From Sphingomonadales bacterium Ga0077557 (GTDB lineage Bacteria; Pseudomonadota; Alphaproteobacteria; Sphingomonadales; Sphingomonadaceae), in the NCBI GenBank assembly GCA_001464615.1, contig LNFI01000007.1, positions 186,001 through 250,000 of the forward strand: a stretch of DNA of 64,000 bases. Reading direction: 5' to 3'. The notes under the pieces are model-generated. The model saw nothing but the letters and a program-made list of their open reading frames with translations, searched no databases and was not told the DNA's origin. Each line of letters begins with the position of its first letter. Positions within the stretch are counted from its first letter, which is position 1. Made by a program: the position numbers and the translations under genes. Shown in pieces: positions 54,126 to 62,149 of this stretch.

Positions 54126-55409
54126 TTGAGCAACAAGTTGATTCTGACCTGCGCAGGTTCGCTCGGCGATTTGTACCCAATATTGGCCGTCGCACTTGCC
54201 TCTAAAGATGTTGGCTTTCAGCCCGTGCTGGCTGTTCCAGAAACCCACGTTGAATTGGTGCGGTCGTTTGGTTTGGCAGCGGAACCTGTCATGCCCGACT
54301 TTGATTCAGTCCGCATAAAGCTGGGGCTAACCGAGACTGAAGCGGTGAGAGCGTTAATCGATGATGTCGACTTCTTGATACAGAAGGTTCTTTTGTCCAC
54401 GCTTGCCGAAAGCACCCAAGCGCTTGACGATATCGCCGACGGAGCTTTGGCGATTCTCGGAGCGCTCGTATCCCTGCCAGGGCCGATCGTCGCAGAAAAG
54501 CGAAATATTCCGTTCGTTCCGACAGTTCTTTCGCCGATGCTCACAATGTCAGCGCTGGATGCTCCGGCAGGCTCAGGCTTTGGTATGCTGGCAAAGCCTC
54601 CAGTAGGGCGGATCCAGCATCTTTGGAACAAAGGCTGGCTGGCGATTATTCACCGGGAAATGCGCCGCCGCTACGCGAAGCAAATTGACCGGGTTCGGGA
54701 GCTTCACGGCTTGCCGCCCGCAAAGTCGTCGCCGATCTTCAATGTCGATGGTGATCCTCCGCTACGGCTCGGGCTGTATTCGCCGCTCATGGGCAAAATT
54801 CAAAAAGACTTTCCGGCCAATCTCGTTCTGACAGGCTTCCCAAATTTTGATGGCGGACCCAAGATCAGTAGACAGTATGAAGACGAAGTTCAGCCATTTC
54901 TGAACGGCGGATCGCCGCCGATTGTATTTACGCTCGGGAGTCTTGCTCCCGCTGCTGCTGGTCCCTTTTACAAAGATAGCTTGGCAGCTGCAATTCAGCT
55001 TGATGCGCGTGCCTTGCTGCTAACCGGCAAGAACGAACTCGATTGTGGAGCAAACGCGCTTGCATTTGCTTATGCCCCGCATTCCCTGGTCTTCCCCAAA
55101 GCGGCGGTGGTTGTTCATCACGGTGGAATTGGGACAACAGGTCAAGCTTTGAAAGCAGGAATTCCGCAACTTGTTGTCCCCATGAATGGAGATCAATTTG
55201 ACAATGCGGCACGCATCGCAAGGCTTGGCGTCGGCAGAGTGCTACCGTTCCGTCGATACAATCCAGAAACTGCTCGCTCCGCGCTCGAAACAATCATGAA
55301 GGGCGCGTCAATGGCAGCACGTGCGGTAGATGTCGGCGAGCGCGTTCGTGCCGAGCGGGGCGCGGAAGTCGCCGCCGCCGAGTTGGCCAAGGTGCTTCTT
55401 TCCGCATGA
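54126..55409 (+). CDS. UGT-type (GT1) glycosyltransferase
   Basis: About 427 aa if it starts at the TTG at 54126; the open frame reaches 54054 (TTG), and no ATG fits ahead of the first Rossmann strand LILTCAGSLGDLYP. It is a GT-B enzyme: nucleotide-sugar site FTLGSLAP, then VVHHGGIGTTGQALKAGIPQLVVP and DQFDNAARI, the end of the UGT signature. Such enzymes glycosylate sterols, terpenoids, macrolides or lipids. The gene is visibly less GC-rich than its flanks, has no clear ribosome binding site and stands alone, so it may be acquired; I cannot rule out a truncated N-terminus. Confidence 0.8.
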   Translation: MSNKLILTCAGSLGDLYPILAVALASKDVGFQPVLAVPETHVELVRSFGLAAEPVMPDFDSVRIKLGLTETEAVRALIDDVDFLIQKVLLSTLAESTQALDDIADGALAILGALVSLPGPIVAEKRNIPFVPTVLSPMLTMSALDAPAGSGFGMLAKPPVGRIQHLWNKGWLAIIHREMRRRYAKQIDRVRELHGLPPAKSSPIFNVDGDPPLRLGLYSPLMGKIQKDFPANLVLTGFPNFDGGPKISRQYEDEVQPFLNGGSPPIVFTLGSLAPAAAGPFYKDSLAAAIQLDARALLLTGKNELDCGANALAFAYAPHSLVFPKAAVVVHHGGIGTTGQALKAGIPQLVVPMNGDQFDNAARIARLGVGRVLPFRRYNPETARSALETIMKGASMAARAVDVGERVRAERGAEVAAAELAKVLLSA

Positions 55410-55607
55410 AATCAAACCCAGGGCGACTAAGTAGCTTTGGAAGTCTGCTATGGACTATGTGCGTCCGACAACCGGACTTTCCGGACTCCCCCAATCGCAG
55501 CCGTAGGCCACATAAATCAACAACTTAACTCGGCACCGCCTCAAGCTTCCGCGCGGGCGGGTGGCTGGCCATATCGTGATCACTGCCAATGCGTGCAGGT
55601 CACCAAC

Positions 55608-57176
55608 TCAGTTCACGCTCCTGTCCCGGCCCTCCCAATAAGGCGCGCGCAGTTCGCGCTTTAGCACTTTGCCCGCCGCAGAAATCGGGAAGGGCGCGTC
55701 GCGGAACTCGATCGATTGCGGGCATTTGAAGCCCGCGATCTTGGCCTTGCAGTGGGCGATCAGCGCATCGGCTGTAGCCTGCGCGCCGGGCTTTGGCCTT
55801 ACGATCGCATGGACGCGCTCGCCCCATTTTTCATCGGGTATGCCGATCACGGCGCATTCCAGAACGTCCGGATGCATGCTGAGCGCGCTTTCGGTTTCCG
55901 CCGAATAGACATTCTCGCCACCGGAGATGATCATGTCCTTGGTCCGATCGACAATGAACAGATAACCGTCGGCGTCCAGGAAGCCCGCATCGCCCGACAT
56001 GATCCAGCCGTCCTTCAACGTCGCCGCGGTTTCATCGGGCCGGTTCCAATAGCCGATCATGTTGCCCGCACTGCGGATCGCGATTTCACCGACCGTACCG
56101 GTCGGCTGATCCTGCCCGTCTTCACCAACGATGCGTATTTCGGCGAACAGCGTGGGCTGGCCGGCCGATTTCAGGCGCGCCGCGTGGGGGCCATCCGGGT
56201 CATGATCATTCGGCCCCAACAGGGTACACACACCGCTGGTTTCGGTCTGGCCATAGCCCTGGGCGAAGCGCGCTTGTGGCAGGCGCGCGATGAGCCGACG
56301 CAGCGTGCCTTCGGGCATCGGCGACGCCCCGTAGAGCGCGTTTTTGAGGCTCGACAGGTCGGCACCCTCGGCCTTTGGGTGCGCGATCAACATCCCCCAC
56401 ATGGCGGGCACCAGACTGAGCGTGTCGATCCGGTCCTGAACCACGCAATCAATAATTGCGCCGGGATCGAAAGTCGGCTGCATGATCAACTGTCGCCCGA
56501 TAATCGCCGACGCCACCGCAAGCTGCGCGCCCGCCAAATGGAACATCGGCAGCACGCACAATATGGCGATGTCAGTCGCCGGTTCTTCATCGCCAAGTTG
56601 CCCTGCAAGCAAGGAGCACACCAGGCCGGTGTGGCACAGCATCACCCCCTTGGGGTGCCCCGTTGTGCCGCCGGTATAGAAAATGCCCGCAATGTCTTCC
56701 CCGCCGCCGCCAAGCGCCGATACCGGCACAGCATCTCGACGCAGCGCTTTATAGCTGATCGCACTCAGTGCCGGATCGCCATCGCCGATATGGACGACGG
56801 GTACGCCATCGCTCCCTGCCCTCAGATCGGCAATGAGCGCGCCAAAAACATCATCAACCACGATAACCCGGGGACCGCTGTCGTTCAGCGCATAATCGAT
56901 CTCGTCTTTCGACCAGCGCGTGTTGAGCGGCACCGCAACCGCCGATAACCGCCAGATGGCGTACAGGCACTCGACATAACGATCGCTGTTGAGCGCCAGG
57001 ATCGCGACGCGGTCCCCCGCCGCAACGCCCAAGCGGCGAAACCCGCCGGCCAATTCCTCCGTCGCCCTGTTGAGCTCGAGCCAGGTCTGCGCGCGGCCTT
57101 CGAAACGGATCGCTTGCCGATCAGGAAACATCCGCGCCGCGCGACTGACAAACTGGGCAAGACGTATCTGGCTCAT
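55608..57176 (-). CDS. AMP-dependent acyl-CoA synthetase
   Basis: 522 aa from the ATG at 57176; GGAG lies 6-7 nt upstream. The ATP loop reads YTGGTTGHPKG with Gly for the usual Ser, then GYGQTETSG, MSGDAGFLDADG, DRTKDMIISGGENVYS and a C-terminal AAGKVLKREL with the catalytic Lys. Last gene of the minus-strand operon DUF35 - thiolase-like - esterase - ligase behind operator E. It probably activates an acid produced or released in this side-chain module. Confidence 0.92.
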   Translation of the reverse strand: MSQIRLAQFVSRAARMFPDRQAIRFEGRAQTWLELNRATEELAGGFRRLGVAAGDRVAILALNSDRYVECLYAIWRLSAVAVPLNTRWSKDEIDYALNDSGPRVIVVDDVFGALIADLRAGSDGVPVVHIGDGDPALSAISYKALRRDAVPVSALGGGGEDIAGIFYTGGTTGHPKGVMLCHTGLVCSLLAGQLGDEEPATDIAILCVLPMFHLAGAQLAVASAIIGRQLIMQPTFDPGAIIDCVVQDRIDTLSLVPAMWGMLIAHPKAEGADLSSLKNALYGASPMPEGTLRRLIARLPQARFAQGYGQTETSGVCTLLGPNDHDPDGPHAARLKSAGQPTLFAEIRIVGEDGQDQPTGTVGEIAIRSAGNMIGYWNRPDETAATLKDGWIMSGDAGFLDADGYLFIVDRTKDMIISGGENVYSAETESALSMHPDVLECAVIGIPDEKWGERVHAIVRPKPGAQATADALIAHCKAKIAGFKCPQSIEFRDAPFPISAAGKVLKRELRAPYWEGRDRSVN

Positions 57177-57199
57177 AATCGACTCCAACAGATTAGGGT

Positions 57200-57928
57200 T
57201 CAGATCACCGACAGCAGCGCTTTCACGAACTGATCAGGCATCGACAAAAACGGCGAATGCGACGCTTCGAGCGTGGCGACGTGCTGGCAAGGCTGACGTT
57301 CAATCAGGCGGTCCTGCATCTGGATCGACAGCCCGCGGTCCTGGGCACAGCGGATATAGGATCGCGGCACTGACTGGAAATTCTCGCCCAGCCGCAATTT
57401 GGTAACCGATGGCCGCAGCGATTCCGGCACCAGGCGCGGCCGCACCCAATCGAGATCGGCATCACTGCAATCGCCATAATAGACGGGCTTCAGACGATCA
57501 GCGTTGATGGTGACGACGCCTTTCAGCCAGGCAACGCTGCTGGCACCGGGCAGGTCCGAATTTTTGTCCATCGCGGCAATCGAGGCGAGACTGTCGCCAT
57601 CGACCGGCAGGAAGGCGGAGACATAGACGAGCCGTTCGAACAGCTCGGGCGCGGCTTCGGCCGCTGCCGAAATGACCGGGCCGCCCATCGAATGGCCAAC
57701 GGCGATCACCGGCCCGCCGGCCTGCCGGGCATCTTCAATAATGGCGGCGGCATAGGCTTTCAGCGTCCAGCGCCAGCCCGGCTTTCCCCGATCCCCGCGT
57801 CCGGGCAGGTCGGACGTGACGACGCGGTGCCCCGCTTGGCGTAGCAGCGGCACGACCCGGTCCCAGCACCAGCTGGCATGGCAGGCGCCATGCACCAGCA
57901 TGATTGTGGCGGGTGCAGCGGTGCTCAT
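57200..57928 (-). CDS. alpha/beta hydrolase (esterase-like)
   Basis: 242 aa from the ATG at 57928, overlapping the thiolase-like stop by 4 nt. HGACHASWCW holds the oxyanion region, GHSMGG the nucleophile Ser80, and LEASHSPFLSMP the His. The pattern matches the plant methylesterase/hydroxynitrile-lyase-like branch (HGAxHGxWxW). It may cleave an ester or a C-C bond in the pathway served by the neighbouring aldolase-like gene. Confidence 0.87.
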   Translation of the reverse strand: MSTAAPATIMLVHGACHASWCWDRVVPLLRQAGHRVVTSDLPGRGDRGKPGWRWTLKAYAAAIIEDARQAGGPVIAVGHSMGGPVISAAAEAAPELFERLVYVSAFLPVDGDSLASIAAMDKNSDLPGASSVAWLKGVVTINADRLKPVYYGDCSDADLDWVRPRLVPESLRPSVTKLRLGENFQSVPRSYIRCAQDRGLSIQMQDRLIERQPCQHVATLEASHSPFLSMPDQFVKALLSVI

Positions 57929-59085
57929 GGGCGTTCGTTCGAGAAGATCACGGTCGCGCAGGCCGACCAGAAACCGCCCCAGCCATGCACCAGCGACGTC
58001 CTCGCCCCCGGCACCTGTGCTGCCGCCTCCCCACGCATCTGGCGCACGGCTTCCAACATGCACAACATGCCGTACGCGCCCGAATGGGCATAAGCGAGGC
58101 CGCCGCCATTGGTGTTCATCGGCAGCTTGCCGCCGGGCCGGGTATGACCCTCTTCGATGAAACGCCCCGACTCGCCCACCGGCACGAAGCCGAGCCCCTC
58201 AAGCCCGAAAATCGGATTGAAGGCGAAGGCGTCATAGATCATCAGATGATCGATATCGTCATGCGTCACGCCCGCTGACGCAAAGGCATCGCGCCCCGAG
58301 GTGCGGATCATGTCGGGCTCCATCGGGTTGCGCGTGCCTGCCGAGCTGCACCCGCCATTCTCCATCGCCGAACCTGATCCCAGCACATAGACGGGCTTGG
58401 TCGGGAAATCGCGCGCGCGCTCGGCTGATGTCACCACCATCGCCCCGCCCGCGTCAGACACAAGGCACGTCATCGCCCGGCGGATCGGCCACGCGATCAT
58501 CGGTGAGGCCAGCACCTCATCGACACTGGTTGGCGTCTTCAGCTTGGCGCGCGGGTTTTGCGCCGCCCATTCGCGCTGCACCACCGCCACCATCGCGATC
58601 TGCGCTTCGGTCAGGCCATGGGTCGCCATATAGCGGACCAGCGGCTGGCCGAACAACGTCGCGGACAAATTGGCCCCGGCATAGGCAATGTCGAACTGCT
58701 GCTCGATCGATCCGGGCTGCCCCACATCATAAGCGCAGGGACGCCGGCAATGGCTGCGCCCCGATTCGCCGTAGACGATCAGCACCGTTGAACAATAACC
58801 CGCGTTGATCGCCGCGATGGCGCTGCGCAGGTGATAAATCCACGAGCAACCACCGATGCTGGTGCCATCGACCCAGCGGGGGTAAATCCCCAGTTGCTGC
58901 GCGATATTGCCGACCGGGAGATGCCCGACCGTCAGCCCATCGATATCGGATGCCTTTAGTCCCGCATCGTTAAGCGCATTGACCGCGCCGTCGATTGCCA
59001 GGCCCACCGAGGACAGATGCGGCACGGTGCCGATCTCAGTCGATTCCGCCGCACCGACGATCGCAAAGCTTCCGGGCTTGATCAT
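57925..59085 (-). CDS. thiolase-fold lipid-transfer/aldolase-like protein (Ltp2-like)
   Basis: 386 aa from the ATG at 59085, overlapping the DUF35 stop by 1 nt. It is a non-decarboxylating thiolase relative: SIGGCSWIY, then YDAF where true SCP2 thiolases have HDxF, and NTNGGGLAYAHSGAYGM. The Tyr-for-His change and the adjoining DUF35 gene match the Ltp2-type aldolases that remove steroid side chains by retro-aldol cleavage of a 3-hydroxyacyl-CoA. Such enzymes need a DUF35 partner to fold and work. SCP2-like thiolase is the alternative. Confidence 0.85.
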   Translation of the reverse strand: MIKPGSFAIVGAAESTEIGTVPHLSSVGLAIDGAVNALNDAGLKASDIDGLTVGHLPVGNIAQQLGIYPRWVDGTSIGGCSWIYHLRSAIAAINAGYCSTVLIVYGESGRSHCRRPCAYDVGQPGSIEQQFDIAYAGANLSATLFGQPLVRYMATHGLTEAQIAMVAVVQREWAAQNPRAKLKTPTSVDEVLASPMIAWPIRRAMTCLVSDAGGAMVVTSAERARDFPTKPVYVLGSGSAMENGGCSSAGTRNPMEPDMIRTSGRDAFASAGVTHDDIDHLMIYDAFAFNPIFGLEGLGFVPVGESGRFIEEGHTRPGGKLPMNTNGGGLAYAHSGAYGMLCMLEAVRQMRGEAAAQVPGARTSLVHGWGGFWSACATVIFSNERP

Positions 59086-59495
59086 CACGCGGCCTCCCCG
59101 GCGGGGCGGAAGCACAATAGCTTGGGCCCATCGCCGAATTTGCGCCATGTCGCGGTCAGCGGCATGTCGATGACAAGCGTCGTGGGGGACTGCTCGCAAT
59201 CGACGACGGTCGACAACAGCCTAGGCCCTTCCGCAAGCGCGATCGTCGCCACCGACATCGGCCCGGTCGTTTCCCACAGCGGCCAGGGACTGGGCGTGAT
59301 CACATAGCTGAACAGCGTGGCGCGGCCCGACATTTCCTCCCAAGCGACGTTGCGCGACGTACAATGCGGGCAGACGGGCGCGGGCGGGAAATAGCATTTG
59401 GCGCAATCGCCGCAGCGCTGGATCGCCAGCTTTCCCTGCGCAGCAGCATCCCAATGGGGCTGGGTTTCCGGCAATGGCGTTGGCATCAGGCTCAT
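59085..59495 (-). CDS. DUF35 Zn-ribbon/OB-fold protein, partner of the thiolase-like enzyme
   Basis: 136 aa from the ATG at 59495 with GGGGAAG upstream; the frame runs 34 codons further, across operator E, without a better site. Zn-ribbon C28-x2-C31 and C42-x2-C45 in CGDCAKCYFPPAPVCPHC are followed by an OB-fold (ATLFSYVITPSP, VATIALAEG). DUF35 proteins form complexes with thiolase-fold enzymes and channel acyl-CoA. First gene of the four-gene operon behind site E. Confidence 0.9.
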   Translation of the reverse strand: MSLMPTPLPETQPHWDAAAQGKLAIQRCGDCAKCYFPPAPVCPHCTSRNVAWEEMSGRATLFSYVITPSPWPLWETTGPMSVATIALAEGPRLLSTVVDCEQSPTTLVIDMPLTATWRKFGDGPKLLCFRPAGEAA

Positions 59496-59575
59496 TAACG
59501 CTTCCCCTCCCCGGGCAGACGCCGCGTGATCGTCATCCGCCGTGGCGAACGCGGTCACATTGACACTCTGCTTCA

Positions 59576-59591
59576 CTGAACATATGTTCAG
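59576..59591. promoter_or_regulatory. TetR-type operator, site E (perfect palindrome)
   Basis: CTGAACATATGTTCAG is the centre of a perfect 20-bp palindrome CACTGAACATATGTTCAGTG (59574-59593). It lies between the divergent DUF35 (59495) and MaoC (59621) starts and is the best of the six copies. Confidence 0.75.
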
Positions 59592-59620
59592 TGACAAATC
59601 AAGCAGGAGATTCCGGAAAA

Positions 59621-60079
59621 ATGGCGACCTATAATCGGGAGACGATCAAGACCATCATCGGGACTGAAGTCGGCGTGTCCGACTGGTTGACCGTCACCCA
59701 GGACATGGTCAACCAGTTTGCGACGCTCACGCGCGATCCTGTCGAAATCCACACCAATGTCGAATTGGCGAAACGCACGCCATTTGGCGGTACCATCGCG
59801 CACGGCCTGCTGACGCTGTCGCTGATCGGCGGCTTCTGCACCTCGGCCGAGGTGCTGATGGAAGGCATCACCATGGGCCTGAACTATGGCTTTGACAAAG
59901 TGCGCTTCATTGCGCCGGTAAAGACGGGCTCGCGCCTGCGCGGGCGTTTTTTCCTGCGATCGATGGAGGAGAAAAAGCCCGGCCAATGGGTATCGACCTT
60001 TGACGTGACGATCGAGATTGAAGGCGAGGATAAACCAGCGCTCGTCGCCGAATGGCTGGGCATGCAATACGCCGCCTGA
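59621..60079 (+). CDS. MaoC-like dehydratase (hotdog fold)
   Basis: 152 aa from the ATG at 59621; a GTG at 59591 overlaps the operator and is less likely. FATLTRDPVEIHTN and FGGTIAHGLLTLSLIGG are the hydratase-2 signatures, with D39 and H44 as catalytic pair; the Asn usually two residues after the Asp is Val here. This is the single-domain NodN/MaoC type. It would hydrate an enoyl-CoA to the (R)-3-hydroxyacyl-CoA, ahead of either the SDR downstream or the aldolase-like enzyme across the promoter. Confidence 0.9.
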   Translation: MATYNRETIKTIIGTEVGVSDWLTVTQDMVNQFATLTRDPVEIHTNVELAKRTPFGGTIAHGLLTLSLIGGFCTSAEVLMEGITMGLNYGFDKVRFIAPVKTGSRLRGRFFLRSMEEKKPGQWVSTFDVTIEIEGEDKPALVAEWLGMQYAA

Positions 60080-60146
60080 ACACCGAAACAGACGAGATCG
60101 CAGGACCGATCATCGCCCCAAAAAAACAGACAGCAGGAGAGAATTC

Positions 60147-61067
60147 ATGACGATCCGTTTCGACAATCGCGTGGTCATTATCACCGGTGCCGGCAATGGC
60201 CTGGGGCGGCAGCACGCGCTGCAAATGGCGGCGCGCGGTGCCAAGGTGGTGGTCAACGACTATGGCGGCAGCGCCGACGGCACCGGCGGCTCATCCGAAC
60301 CGGCGGAACGGGTCGTCGCAGAGATCATCGCGGCGGGCGGCGAAGCCATGGCGCACGGGGCCAATGTCGCCAATGCCGAACAGGTCGCCGACATGGTCGA
60401 TAAGACCATGGCCAAATGGGGTCGGATCGACATTCTGGTCAACAACGCCGGCATCCTGCGCGACCGGGCCTTTGGCAAAATGACGATGGAGGACTGGAAC
60501 GCAGTCATGACCGTCCATGTCACCGGCTCGACGATCTGCACCATGGCAGTGTGGCCGCACATGAAGGCCGCCAATTATGGCCGCATCGTCATGACCAGCT
60601 CGTCGTCGGGCATTTACGGCAATTTCGGCCAGTCCAACTATGGCGCGGCCAAGATGGCGGTGATCGGCCTGATGAACGTCCTCCACATCGAGGGCGCCAA
60701 GAACAACATCCGCATCAACACACTTGCGCCTGGCGCCGCAACGCGCATGACCGAGGAGCTGCTCCCCCCACCGGTCATCGGCCTGATGAAGCCCGAATTG
60801 GTAACACCCGGCCTGCTCTATCTCGTCAGCGAGGACGGGCCGTCGCGCGTCATTCTTGACGCCACGGCGGGTGGTTTTGCCCGGACCTATATCTATGAAA
60901 CCGATGGCGTCTGCTTTGCCCCGGACGACTGCACGCCCGAAAATGTTGCCGCCCATTTCGCCGAAATCTCTGATCCGGCAGGCCAGCATCTGTATGAAGG
61001 CGGCGGCGAACAGGTCATGAAGTTCGTAACCAAAGCGGCCGCCGTGGCCGGAATGAAACTGGGCTGA
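60147..61067 (+). CDS. SDR, HSD17B4-type 3-hydroxyacyl-CoA dehydrogenase
   Basis: 306 aa from the ATG at 60147, with AGGAGAG upstream. TGAGNGLG, NDYGGSADGTGG (the Asp and loop of the multifunctional-enzyme-2 branch), NNAGILRDRAFGKM, YGAAKMA. A C-terminal extension of about 60 residues after the SDR core (from GGFARTYIYETDGVCFAP) is typical of this group. It oxidises (R)-3-hydroxyacyl-CoA with NAD. It follows MaoC by 67 nt, forming the hydration/oxidation arm behind operator E. Confidence 0.9.
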   Translation: MTIRFDNRVVIITGAGNGLGRQHALQMAARGAKVVVNDYGGSADGTGGSSEPAERVVAEIIAAGGEAMAHGANVANAEQVADMVDKTMAKWGRIDILVNNAGILRDRAFGKMTMEDWNAVMTVHVTGSTICTMAVWPHMKAANYGRIVMTSSSSGIYGNFGQSNYGAAKMAVIGLMNVLHIEGAKNNIRINTLAPGAATRMTEELLPPPVIGLMKPELVTPGLLYLVSEDGPSRVILDATAGGFARTYIYETDGVCFAPDDCTPENVAAHFAEISDPAGQHLYEGGGEQVMKFVTKAAAVAGMKLG

Positions 61068-61101
61068 TCGACTGACGGGTGTCGCGATGACGCTCAGGCG
61101 A

Positions 61102-62070
61102 TCATGACCCGGCGCGATAGCGGGTTGGCGACACGCCAATCTGCGCGGCAAACGCGCGCGAAAAGCTGCTGCTGCTGCGAAAGCCGCATGCTAGGGCGAT
61201 GGCGGTAACGGACAGGCCCGTCCGGGTCAGCAGCACGCGCGCCTGATCAAGCCGGATGCCAAGATAGAGCTGGTCAATAGTCCGCCCCAGCCGCTGAACG
61301 AACAACCGTTCCAGCTGACGCACGGACAAGCCGACGGACAGGGCCAGATCAGCGCGCGCCAGCGGCTCCTCGACCGCGCGTTCCATCTGCGCCAGCACTT
61401 TGAGCAGGCGGTCGTCGGTGATCGCATACCGATCGCGCAGGCTCAGCCGTTGCGGGCGATCGGCGCTGCGCTGTTCGGTGCGGATGAACCATTCGCTGAC
61501 CAGGTTAGCGAGCGCGTGCCCCTGGTCGCGCTCGATCAGGTCGACCGCCAGGTCGAGCCCCGCGCTGCCCCCGGCGCACGTCACGCGCCGCCGGTCGATT
61601 ACATACAGCCCGGTATCGACCGTCACCATCGGGAATGTTTCGACAAAACCCGGCCGGTGATCCCAATGGATCGTCGCGCGATACCCGTCGAGCAGCCCGG
61701 CGCGCGCCATCAGATAGGGCGCACCCGATACCCCCGCCAGCGTGACTGGCCCCGTTGCCAGCCGCCGCAACCACGCAAAGGTTGCCGCGTCGGCAAAGGC
61801 CATCGGGTCACCCGCCGCAAACACGAACAAGGTCGCGCAGTCTATCGGCGCGCCCACCTTGCCATCCGCCAGAATCGTCGCGCCATTTGACGCCCGCACC
61901 GGCGCACCATCGATTGAGATATGCACCCAGCGGTACAGCGCCCGCCCCGCCAGAACATTCGCCGCGCGATAGGGTTCGATGACCGCCGCATAGGACATCA
62001 ACGCAAAGCCATCGATCAGCAACAGGCCAAGCGTGATCGGCGGAGAGTCGATGGTGTCGCTATTGGTCAT
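61102..62070 (-). CDS. GlxA-type AraC regulator (DJ-1/PfpI sensor domain)
   Basis: 322 aa from the ATG at 62070; the longer frame begins at a TTG. The N-terminal about 180 residues are a DJ-1/PfpI-like domain (LGLLLIDGFALMSYAAVIEPYR, FVFAAGD, AGVSGAPYLMARAGLLDG); the C-terminal part has AraC helix-turn-helix motifs (DLALSVGLSVRQLERLF, VTAIALACGFRSSSSFSRAF). This architecture is that of regulators of choline, glycine betaine and carnitine breakdown. It is divergent from the sarcosine oxidase genes and very probably controls them. Confidence 0.92.
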   Translation of the reverse strand: MTNSDTIDSPPITLGLLLIDGFALMSYAAVIEPYRAANVLAGRALYRWVHISIDGAPVRASNGATILADGKVGAPIDCATLFVFAAGDPMAFADAATFAWLRRLATGPVTLAGVSGAPYLMARAGLLDGYRATIHWDHRPGFVETFPMVTVDTGLYVIDRRRVTCAGGSAGLDLAVDLIERDQGHALANLVSEWFIRTEQRSADRPQRLSLRDRYAITDDRLLKVLAQMERAVEEPLARADLALSVGLSVRQLERLFVQRLGRTIDQLYLGIRLDQARVLLTRTGLSVTAIALACGFRSSSSFSRAFAAQIGVSPTRYRAGS

Positions 62071-62149
62071 CACAATGTCGCTTTGCGTCAAGCATACTGA
62101 TCGTCATGCCGCTATGCTGATGCCAGATCAACACTGGCCTGGGGCAATG

